From Magnetospirillum sp. UT-4 (GTDB lineage Bacteria; Pseudomonadota; Alphaproteobacteria; Rhodospirillales; Magnetospirillaceae), in assembly GCF_902729435.1 (NCBI RefSeq), contig NZ_CACVCG010000002.1:62001-126000 (forward strand): a DNA stretch of 64,000 nucleotides, given 5' to 3'. Both the position numbers and the translations under genes were made by a program. The notes under the pieces are model-generated. The model ran no database searches. It was not told where the DNA came from and worked only from the letters and a program-made list of their open reading frames with translations. Of the stretch, positions 18,753 through 25,537 are shown one piece after another (position 1 is the first letter of the stretch; every line of letters begins with the position of its first letter).

Positions 18753-19304
18753 ATGCTTGCCCATGGCTATCGCGCATTCAAGGCGGACTTGGACGCCAAG
18801 GGGATCGTGTTCTCGTTCTCGGGATACATGTCCGAGGGCATCCTCTATTCCCTGGGCGACGCGCTCAGGCAGAAGATGACCCTGGACGAGACCGACGTGA
18901 ACACCGTCAAGAAGGTGTTCTCGGTATTCATCGAGCAGGCCCAGAACATCATCCGCTATTCCGCCGAGAAGGTGCAGGGCGACATCGGCAAGGCCATCGA
19001 GCTGTCCTCGGGCATGGTCACCATCGGCCGCGAGGACGGCCACTTCTTCATCGTCTGCGCCAATACCATCCTGGAGGAGGACGTGCCGCGCCTGCGCGAG
19101 CGCCTGGCCCACCTGCAGGGGATGGACAAGGACGCCATCAAGGCCTACTACAAGGAACAGCTGCGCGAGCCGCCCGAGGAACAGAGCAAGGGCGCCACCA
19201 TCGGCCTGATCGAGATCGCCCGCCGCGCCAGCGCCCCCATCGAGTTCGACTTCGACCGTATCGACGCCGAGCGTCACTTCTTCTGCCTCAAAGTTTCCAT
19301 CTGA
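18753..19304 (+). CDS. SiaB-like protein kinase
   Basis: A 183-residue GHKL-type small kinase of the SiaB family (DUF6272). The sequence GIVFSFSGYMSEGILYSLGDALRQKM opens the fold. The N-box-like helix VFSVFIEQAQNIIRYSAEKV and the strand-loop FFIVCANTILEEDVPRLRERL fit the ATP-binding fold, and the tail TIGLIEIARRASAPIEFDFD also matches. In Pseudomonas, SiaB phosphorylates SiaC while the phosphatase SiaA reverses it. The next gene is a SiaC-like protein seven bases on, so the pair is conserved, but no SiaA or SiaD gene adjoins. No signal peptide. Confidence 0.85.
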   Translation: MLAHGYRAFKADLDAKGIVFSFSGYMSEGILYSLGDALRQKMTLDETDVNTVKKVFSVFIEQAQNIIRYSAEKVQGDIGKAIELSSGMVTIGREDGHFFIVCANTILEEDVPRLRERLAHLQGMDKDAIKAYYKEQLREPPEEQSKGATIGLIEIARRASAPIEFDFDRIDAERHFFCLKVSI

Positions 19305-19311
19305 GGGGTGC

Positions 19312-19701
19312 ATGGACAGTTTCAGGATCGCCGCCACCGAACGTTCCCCCGAGGTCGACTTCGATTTCGACGCCGGCGTGCTGTCGCTGAGGGGGGAATC
19401 CTATCCCGAGGACGCCTCGGCGGTCTTCGGTCCGGTCTTCGCCGCCCTGGACGATTTCCTGGGCCGCGCCGACGGCCGTTCGCTCCGGTTCGATTTCGAG
19501 CTGATCTATTTCAACAGCTCCAGCGCCAAGGCGCTGATGAACATGTTCCAGATGATGGAGACCGCCGCCGCCCGCGGCGTGCGCATCGAGGTCAACTGGC
19601 ATTTCACCCCCGACGACGACACCATGAAGGAGTTCGGCGAGGACTTCTCGGAAGACCTCGAGCACGTGTCCTTCAATCTGGTGGCCGCGGCGGCGGCCTG
19701 A
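19312..19701 (+). CDS. SiaC-like regulatory phosphoprotein
   Basis: A 129-residue DUF1987 protein. It resembles SiaC, whose unphosphorylated form activates a diguanylate cyclase in Pseudomonas. The central strand and helix FELIYFNSSSAKALMNMF hold three serines at residues 69-71, close to where the phosphoacceptor lies in SiaC; which one is used here cannot be told by reading. The remainder (DFDFDAGVLSLRGESYPEDASAVFGPVF and FTPDDDTMKEFGEDFSEDL) is typical. It begins seven bases after SiaB and ends four bases before a kinase gene. Confidence 0.88.
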   Translation: MDSFRIAATERSPEVDFDFDAGVLSLRGESYPEDASAVFGPVFAALDDFLGRADGRSLRFDFELIYFNSSSAKALMNMFQMMETAAARGVRIEVNWHFTPDDDTMKEFGEDFSEDLEHVSFNLVAAAAA

Positions 19702-19705
19702 CCCC

Positions 19706-20806
19706 GTGGCCAAGGCCGCCGACTTCAACCTGTTCGATGCCGAGGAACGCGCCCTGGCCGCCGCCGAGCAGCTGCGCGCCGGGCTGGACACCGCCGCCGA
19801 TCCCGCCCTGCGCGACGGGCTGGCGGCGCTGACCGACGCCTATTCCCGTTCGGTGCGCGAGCAGCGCCGGCTGGTGCGGGTGAGCGACCGCCAGCATGCC
19901 CAGCTCAACCAGCTGAACCAGGAGCTGGCGCGGCGCCGGGCCGAGGCCGAGGAGGCCCTGGCCCGCCTGAAGGAAGCCCAGGAGACCCTGGTGCAGGCCC
20001 AGAAGCTGGCCTCGCTGGGCGCCCTGGTGGCCGGCGTCGCCCACGAGATCAACACCCCCGTCGGCATCGCGCTGTCCTGCGCCTCGCACCTGTCCGACGC
20101 CACCGCCGGGCTGCGCCGGATGTTCGAGGCCGACGACATCGCCGTCGACGATTTCGAACGCTACCTCGCCACCGCCGACGACACCGCCCGGCTGATCCAG
20201 GCCAATTGCGAGCGGGCGGCCGAGCTGATCCGCAGCTTCAAGCAGGTGGCGGTCGATCGCACCACCTCCGAGCGGCGCCGCTTCAATCTTGCCGACACCA
20301 TCAACGAAACCCTGGTCAGCCTGGGGCCGCGGCTGCGCCAGGCCGGTCACGCGATCGGCGTGGATTGCCCGCCCGGGCTCGAAATCGACGGCTATCCCGG
20401 CGCGCTGTCGCAGGTGCTGTCGAACCTGATCCTCAATTCGGTGGTGCACGGCTATGACGAGGGCCAGTCCGGCCGGCTCACCATCGCCGCCGAGGCGGGC
20501 GAGGGCGACACGGTGCGGCTGACCTACGGCGACGACGGAAGCGGCATTCCCGAGGAATTCCGCGGCCGGGTGTTCGACCCCTTCTTCACCACCCGCCGCG
20601 GCTCGGGCGGCACCGGGCTGGGGCTGCACATCGTCTACAACCTGGTCACCGGCCCCATGGGCGGCCATGTCGCTCTGGAGCCCGGCCCCGGTCCCGGCGC
20701 CCGCTTCGTGATGACCTTTCCGCGCAATCTCTCGGATGCGTCCCCTGCGCCCGACGTTTCCCGTCCTACCGGACCAGCAGGCGCAGCGCCCGCGGCAGGA
20801 CCGTGA
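19706..20806 (+). CDS. Soluble sensor histidine kinase following SiaBC
   Basis: A 366-residue kinase with a GTG start four bases after the SiaC-like gene. A long coiled coil (~45-105, rich in QLN and RAEAEEAL heptads) leads to the H-box SLGALVAGVAHEINTPVGI. The ATPase domain has NLILNSVVHG, GDDGSGIP and GTGLGLHIVYNLV boxes. No transmembrane or known sensory domain is visible. Its place right after SiaB-SiaC suggests it takes the role of the effector or an additional input in the switch; that is inference. The tail overlaps the convergent gene by 41 bases. Confidence 0.88.
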   Translation: MAKAADFNLFDAEERALAAAEQLRAGLDTAADPALRDGLAALTDAYSRSVREQRRLVRVSDRQHAQLNQLNQELARRRAEAEEALARLKEAQETLVQAQKLASLGALVAGVAHEINTPVGIALSCASHLSDATAGLRRMFEADDIAVDDFERYLATADDTARLIQANCERAAELIRSFKQVAVDRTTSERRRFNLADTINETLVSLGPRLRQAGHAIGVDCPPGLEIDGYPGALSQVLSNLILNSVVHGYDEGQSGRLTIAAEAGEGDTVRLTYGDDGSGIPEEFRGRVFDPFFTTRRGSGGTGLGLHIVYNLVTGPMGGHVALEPGPGPGARFVMTFPRNLSDASPAPDVSRPTGPAGAAPAAGP

Positions 20807-21698
20807 AGCCCTGGCCCGGCAGCAGCAGTTCCACCGCGTCGTCGGCGGCGACCAGCATGATCAGCGCGTCGCGCAGCACCTCGCCGGGGGTGCCGGTATC
20901 GGGAATGAAGGCGGGCGTGATCACCGGCAGCGCGGTCAGCACCTCGGCCAGGGTTTCGCCGGCCGAGGTCTCGATGGGGGCGCGGGCGAACAGATCGACC
21001 CAGCGCCGGCGCAGGGTCTCGGTGCCCTCGGCCAGGGCGGGAAGCCGCTTCAGCACCCGCCGGGCCTGGCCCAGGTAGAACGCCATCCAGGCGGCGACGT
21101 CGCCGTCGAGGCCGGCTTCCAGGGCATGGCGGTAGCCCTCTTCGGCCCGCTCGGCATAGGTCAGCACCAGCAGCATCGGGGCGCCCTTCGGCCCGGCCAG
21201 GACGGCGGCCAGCAACGCCGCCATTGCCTCGTCACCCCACGACAGCGGCGCCAGGCGGACGAAGTCGAGATAGGCGGCGGCGGCGCGGGCGGGATCGGAT
21301 TCGGGTCCGGCGAAGTGGTGCTCGGCCCAGGCCGCCACGGCGTCGCGGGCATCGGGATGGTTCCACGCCACCTGCGGCTCGAAGCGGCTGGCCATGGCGG
21401 CGTAGAGGCGCTCGACCAAGGCCGGCACCGCCCCGGCTTCGGGGCGGCCGCTGGCCGCCAGCAGGGTCAGGGCGCGGGCCTCGCCCCACAGGCGGCGATA
21501 GGTGGCGGGCTCGAAGTCGATGCGCGGGCCGTTGGGGCCGTCCAGATCGGCCGGCAGGGCGCGGGCCAGCGCGGTCCAGCAGGTCAGCCGGGCGAGGCGG
21601 GCGTCGAGCCCGGGCGGACGCCGGTGGCGCCAGTCCTCCGCCAGATCGCGGCACTCGCGCAACAAGCCGTCCAGAAAGTCCGAGATCGCAGCGTCCAC
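20766..21698 (-). CDS. Hypothetical protein, 310 residues
   Basis: I recognise no family. The protein is helical and rich in Ala, Leu and Arg (GLLRECRDLAEDWRHRRPP, LVERLYAAMASRFEPQ), with no signal peptide, membrane segment or conserved Cys/His clusters. The last ~60 residues (LLPGQGFTVLPRALRLLVR) are weakly basic. It overlaps the preceding kinase's 3' end by 41 bases in the opposite direction, and the codon use and composition match neighbours. A DUF-type protein is possible; I make no functional claim. Confidence 0.65.
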   Translation of the reverse strand: MDAAISDFLDGLLRECRDLAEDWRHRRPPGLDARLARLTCWTALARALPADLDGPNGPRIDFEPATYRRLWGEARALTLLAASGRPEAGAVPALVERLYAAMASRFEPQVAWNHPDARDAVAAWAEHHFAGPESDPARAAAAYLDFVRLAPLSWGDEAMAALLAAVLAGPKGAPMLLVLTYAERAEEGYRHALEAGLDGDVAAWMAFYLGQARRVLKRLPALAEGTETLRRRWVDLFARAPIETSAGETLAEVLTALPVITPAFIPDTGTPGEVLRDALIMLVAADDAVELLLPGQGFTVLPRALRLLVR

Positions 21699-21771
21699 CG
21701 GTCCACAACCCTTGCCTTACCCCGGGCCCGCTTTCTTTACGCCAATTCCGGCCCGCTTGCTAGTGTCCTGC

Positions 21772-21800
21772 CCCCGAATTTCGCATGGCGAAATTCGGGG
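21772..21800. repeat. Perfect 13-base inverted repeat
   Basis: CCCCGAATTTCGC (21772-21784) and GCGAAATTCGGGG (21788-21800) flank a three-base ATG loop. It lies upstream of the 20766-21698 gene (minus strand) and could be an operator or hairpin. Confidence 0.75.
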
Positions 21801-21827
21801 ATAAGCAGGCCACTACCGTGTTGAATT

Positions 21828-21879
21828 GTGTGGTGATTCTGAAACAGGCACAGTGCTGCTGATTTCAGAATCGCCACAC
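21828..21879. repeat. 17-base inverted repeat downstream of the secreted-protein gene
   Basis: GTGTGGTGATTCTGAAA (21828-21844) pairs with TTTCAGAATCGCCACAC (21863-21879) with one G-T-type mismatch, across an 18-base loop that contains a smaller GCAC-A-GTGC hairpin. It directly follows the stop of the minus-strand gene at 21886, so it could end that transcript, but no T-run follows. Confidence 0.7.
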
Positions 21880-21885
21880 TGGGGA

Positions 21886-22440
21886 TCAACGGCACGGCCG
21901 GTTCGCGTCGCGGGTGTCGCACAGGTCGAGCCCGTGGACCCACGCCGCCCATTCCGCCAGCTCCGGCGCCGGCACCGGCACCGTGCCGACGGCGAAGGGG
22001 GCGCCGCGCCACGAGCGGCTGACCACGTAGAAGGCCTCGCGGCCGCGGATGGCGTAATAGAGGGTGTAGCTGCCGCGGCCGTCGCCCTTGTAGCTGCCGC
22101 AGGCGACGGTGCGCGAACCCGCCTCGGCGCCGGACACGGTGCCCAGGCTGGCCGGCCCGGCGGCGGCGCCGTCGCACACCTCGGCGGTCTTGGCCACCAC
22201 CTGGTCGAGGAACCCGGCCACCGTCAGCCCGACGCCGCGGAAGCCCTGGACGGTGGCCCGCCGGGTCCAGGTCTCGGGGGTTTCGGACGCGGGGATCAGG
22301 TCGGTGGCCTCGCCGGCGCGGTCGACCACCCCGGTCACCACCTTCCAGCCGGCCAGCTGCGGCACCTGCAGCCGCTCGGCCGCCGCCGCCGGCACCGTCA
22401 GCAGCACCATCGCCAAAGCCAGGGCGGACTTGCCGCGCAT
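21886..22440 (-). CDS. Secreted hypothetical protein
   Basis: A 184-residue protein with a clear signal peptide (MRGKSALALAMVLLTVPAAAA, cleavage after AAA). The mature part is Gly/Ala/Val-rich. It has four cysteines in all (VCDGA, ACGSY, LCDTR, RPCR), which could form two periplasmic disulphides. It resembles no family I know. It is divergent from the efflux pair, from which it is separated by the operator region. Confidence 0.7.
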   Translation of the reverse strand: MRGKSALALAMVLLTVPAAAAERLQVPQLAGWKVVTGVVDRAGEATDLIPASETPETWTRRATVQGFRGVGLTVAGFLDQVVAKTAEVCDGAAAGPASLGTVSGAEAGSRTVACGSYKGDGRGSYTLYYAIRGREAFYVVSRSWRGAPFAVGTVPVPAPELAEWAAWVHGLDLCDTRDANRPCR

Positions 22441-22543
22441 CGGTTTCCCCCGTCGCTGTCCCGGCGCCCAGACTATCTCGCCCGCGGGCCGGGCACAACC
22501 GCAGGCAGGGACAGGCGCGGGCGGACTTGATTTCGCAGCGCAG

Positions 22544-22568
22544 TAATATTAATACTGAACCGTTCAGT
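22544..22568 (+). promoter_or_regulatory. Promoter with TetR-like palindromic operator upstream of emrA
   Basis: ACTGAACCGTTCAGT (22554-22568) has perfect 7-base arms about one central base, like TetR-family operators. TAATAT (22544-22549) just before it resembles a -10 box, so a repressor bound here could occlude transcription. No TetR-type gene is adjacent. Confidence 0.6.
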
Positions 22569-22590
22569 TCAGTTTTCTCAGGATGCGGCC

Positions 22591-23619
22591 ATGAAGAAGC
22601 GCCTCCCTGCCGTCGTCGCCCTGCTGGCCTTGACCGCCGCCGCCTTCGCCGGCTGGCGCTGGTACGCCGACTGGCGCTTGGTCCAGACCACCGACGACGC
22701 CTATGTGGAGGGCGACATCACCAACCTGGCGCCCAAGGTGGCGGGGCTGGTGGCGGCGGTGGAGGTGGGCGACAACCAGGCGGTGAAGGCCGGCGACGTG
22801 CTGGTGCGCATCGATCCCCGCGATTTCGCCGCCCGCGTCGCCGAGGCCGAGGCGGTGGTGGCGGCACGCCAGGCGGCGCTGGAGCAGCTCGACGACCGGG
22901 CGGCGGTTCAGCGGGCGGCCATGGCCCAGGCCGGGGCCGGCATCGCCGCCGCCAGGGCCGACGTCACCCGCAGCCGCGCCGATCTCGAGCGCACCCGGCA
23001 GCTGGCGTCGTCGGACTTCGCCAGCCGCCAGCGCCTGGACGCCCAGGCCGCCGAGGCGGCCAAGGCCGAGGCCGGGCTGAAGGGCTCCAGCGCCCAGGCG
23101 ACCCAGGCCGAGCGCCAGCTGGCGGTCCTGGAATCCGAACGCGCGGTGGCGGCGGCGCAGCTCGAGCAGGCCAGGGCGCAGCTCGAACTGGCCCGCTCGG
23201 ACCTGGACGGCGCCACCATCCGCGCCCCCATGGACGGGGTGATCGGCAACCGGGTGGCGCGGGCCGGCATGTATGTGCGGCCCGGCCAGCACCTGCTGGC
23301 GGTGGTGCCGCTGGCCGGATTGTGGGTCGATGCCAATTTCAAGGAGACCCAGCTGGCCGCCATGCGACCGGGCCAGTCGGCGCTGCTGGAATTCGACGCC
23401 TTCCCCGGCACCGTGGTCGAGGGCCGGGTGGCCAGCTTCTCGCCCGCCTCGGGGGCCAAGTTCAGCCTGCTGCCGCCCGAGAACGCCACCGGCAACTTCA
23501 CCAAGGTGGTGCAGCGCGTCCCGGTGCGCATCGGCCTGCCCGCCGGCCATCCCCTGGACGGGCGTCTGGCGCCGGGGCTGTCGGCGGTGGTGCGGGTGCG
23601 CACCGGCCCGATCCCGTGA
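22591..23619 (+). CDS. emrA: HlyD/EmrA-type membrane fusion protein
   Basis: A 342-residue periplasmic adaptor of a tripartite drug-efflux pump. A single N-terminal anchor (AVVALLALTAAAFAGWRWY) is followed by the biotinyl-lipoyl half VQTTDDAYVEGDITNLAPKVAGLV. A long alpha-hairpin (~80-200) separates it from the second half TIRAPMDGVIGNRVARAGMYVRPGQHL. The beta-barrel end includes LWVDANFKETQL and GLSAVVRV. Its stop overlaps the GTG of the next gene (GTGA), so the two are one unit with an operator in front. Confidence 0.93.
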   Translation: MKKRLPAVVALLALTAAAFAGWRWYADWRLVQTTDDAYVEGDITNLAPKVAGLVAAVEVGDNQAVKAGDVLVRIDPRDFAARVAEAEAVVAARQAALEQLDDRAAVQRAAMAQAGAGIAAARADVTRSRADLERTRQLASSDFASRQRLDAQAAEAAKAEAGLKGSSAQATQAERQLAVLESERAVAAAQLEQARAQLELARSDLDGATIRAPMDGVIGNRVARAGMYVRPGQHLLAVVPLAGLWVDANFKETQLAAMRPGQSALLEFDAFPGTVVEGRVASFSPASGAKFSLLPPENATGNFTKVVQRVPVRIGLPAGHPLDGRLAPGLSAVVRVRTGPIP

Positions 23620-25202
23620 CCGCCGCGGCCGATCCCCGCTTTTCCGTCCGCCCCGAGGACCGCGATCCCTCGTGGCGCGACAAGCTGGGCTTCTTCGCCA
23701 TGATCCTGGGCATGTTCATGGCGATCCTGGACATCCAGATCGTCGCCAGTTCCATCGCCCAGATCCAGGCCGGGCTGTCGGCCTCGGCCGACGAGATCAG
23801 CTGGGTGCAGACCGCCTATCTGATCGCCGAGGTGGTGATGATCCCGCTGTCGGGGTGGATGGCGCGGGTGTTCTCGACCCGCTGGCTGTTTCTCGCCAGC
23901 TGCCTCACCTTCACCGGCGCCAGCGTGCTGTGCGCCTTCGCCTGGAACATCGAATCGATGATCGTGTTCCGGGCGATCCAGGGCTTCCTGGGCGGGGCCA
24001 TGATCCCCACCGTGTTCGCCACCAGCTTCATGCTGTTCCCGCCGCGCAGCCAGGCCGCCATCTCGGTGGTGATCGGGCTGACCGCCACCATGGCGCCGAC
24101 CCTCGGACCCACCCTGGGCGGCTGGCTGACCGAGGTGTTGAGCTGGCACTGGCTGTTCCTGATCAACGTGGTGCCGGGGCTGGTGGTGGCCGCCCTGGTG
24201 TTCGCCTTCGTCCGCGTCGACCGGCCGCGCCTCGAGATGCTGAAGGGCTTCGACGTGGCCGGCATCGTGCTGGTGGCGGTGTTCCTCGGCACCCTGCAAT
24301 ACGTGCTCGAGGAAGGCCCCGGCGACGACTGGTTCGAGGAGCCGAAGATCGCCGTCCTCAGCCTGGTCAGCGCCGCGGCCGGCATCGCCTTCCTGTGGCG
24401 CGAGCTGAAGGTGGCCAATCCGGTGGTCGATATCCGCGCCTTCCGCGACCGCAACTTCTCGGTGGGGTGCTTCTACAGCTTCGTCATCGGCATCGGGCTG
24501 TACGGCTCGGTCTACGTGCTGCCGCTGTTCCTGGGGCGGGTGCGCGGCTATTCGGCGCTGGAGATCGGCATCACCATGATGGTCACCGGCCTGTTCCAGT
24601 TCCTGTCGGCGCCGCTGGCCGGCAACCTGGCCCGGCACATGGACCTGCGGCTGATGCTGGCGATGGGGCTGACGCTGTTCGGCACCGGGTTGTGGCTCAA
24701 CCACACCCTGACCAGCGAATGGGGCTATTGGGAGCTGTTCCTGCCCCAGGCGGTGCGCGGCATGTCGCTGATGTTCTGCTTCGTGCCCATCAACGCGGTG
24801 GCGCTGGGGCATCTGCCGGCGACCGAGGTGCAGAACGCCTCGGGCCTTTACAACCTGATGCGCAACTTAGGGGGAGCCATCGGCCTGGCCACCATCACCA
24901 CCGTGCTGGGCGACCGCTTCGCGCTGCACTACGCCCGCCTGGCCGAATCGGTCACCGCCGGCAACCTGGAGGCGGTGACCCGGCTGTCCAGCCTGGCCGA
25001 GCGCATGGCGACCCTGATCCCCGGCGATCCCGACCGGGCGGCGCTGACCGTGCTGACCAACCTGGCCCGCCAGCAGGCCACCACCATGGCCTTCGCCGAC
25101 GTGCTGATGCTGATGGCCGGAATCTTCGCCTTCGGCCTGGCGCTGATGCCGCTGGTCCACAAGGTCAAGCATCCGTCTGCCGGCGGCGGCGATTCACATT
25201 AG
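23616..25202 (+). CDS. emrB: EmrB-type MFS drug efflux permease (DHA2 family)
   Basis: A 528-residue integral membrane protein with about 14 hydrophobic segments. The DHA2 signature is present in the first helix, AILDIQIVASSIAQI. Motif A is partly altered (SGWMARVFSTRWLF), and VVIGLTATMAPTLGPTLGGWL matches motif C. It starts with GTG, overlapping emrA by four bases. It exports substrates through an adaptor and an outer-membrane channel not encoded here. The C-terminal end runs to within about 15 bases of a composite repeat. Confidence 0.93.
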   Translation: MTAAADPRFSVRPEDRDPSWRDKLGFFAMILGMFMAILDIQIVASSIAQIQAGLSASADEISWVQTAYLIAEVVMIPLSGWMARVFSTRWLFLASCLTFTGASVLCAFAWNIESMIVFRAIQGFLGGAMIPTVFATSFMLFPPRSQAAISVVIGLTATMAPTLGPTLGGWLTEVLSWHWLFLINVVPGLVVAALVFAFVRVDRPRLEMLKGFDVAGIVLVAVFLGTLQYVLEEGPGDDWFEEPKIAVLSLVSAAAGIAFLWRELKVANPVVDIRAFRDRNFSVGCFYSFVIGIGLYGSVYVLPLFLGRVRGYSALEIGITMMVTGLFQFLSAPLAGNLARHMDLRLMLAMGLTLFGTGLWLNHTLTSEWGYWELFLPQAVRGMSLMFCFVPINAVALGHLPATEVQNASGLYNLMRNLGGAIGLATITTVLGDRFALHYARLAESVTAGNLEAVTRLSSLAERMATLIPGDPDRAALTVLTNLARQQATTMAFADVLMLMAGIFAFGLALMPLVHKVKHPSAGGGDSH

Positions 25203-25218
25203 GCTGTCGAGATGGTCC

Positions 25219-25492
25219 GTCATGCCCGGGCTTGACCCACTTCTGTCCGGTTTAAATTTCGGAGAGCCTTCGGGAGCCCTTGGTGTCGGCCGCGTCCTTC
25301 GAGACGACCGCTGGCGCGGTCTCCTCAGGATGAGGGCTTTAATGATTTCAAAGTATTAAGCCTCATCCTGAGGAAGCCCGTAGGGCTGTCTCGAAGGATT
25401 AGGCGTCCCCGGCCCGGATTTCGCAAAGGTCCCGCAGGCGGGCGAGGGGGCATGGGCCAGCCGAGAATTAAACCGGACAGAAGTGGGCTTGA
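25219..25492. repeat. Composite inverted-repeat element, copy A
   Basis: The left end has GTCATGCCCGGGCTTGACCC followed by the core CCCACTTCTGTCCGGTTTAA; the right end is the inverted counterpart (25460-25492). The same core (with CCCACGGC or CCCAGGGC in place of CCCACTTC) flanks copies at 42263 and 49539. The interior differs from these because it holds the nested CCTTCGAGAC palindrome. The outer left edges, after TTTCGG, match copy C. It carries no transposase and lies between emrB and asnB. Confidence 0.85.
25295..25398. repeat. CCTTCGAGAC-family palindrome nested in copy A
   Basis: TCCTTCGAGAC (25295-25305) and GTCTCGAAGGA (25388-25398) form the outer arms. CTCCTCAGGATGAGG (25321-25335) and CCTCATCCTGAGGA (25361-25374) form the inner arms. 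It is the same design as 8691-8785 but with a longer AT-rich loop, and it appears to have replaced or invaded the middle of the composite element. Confidence 0.85.
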
Positions 25493-25537
25493 AAAACGCT
25501 CTGGCCCCTGCGCCGGCTCGCCGCTACTGTCGCCGCC

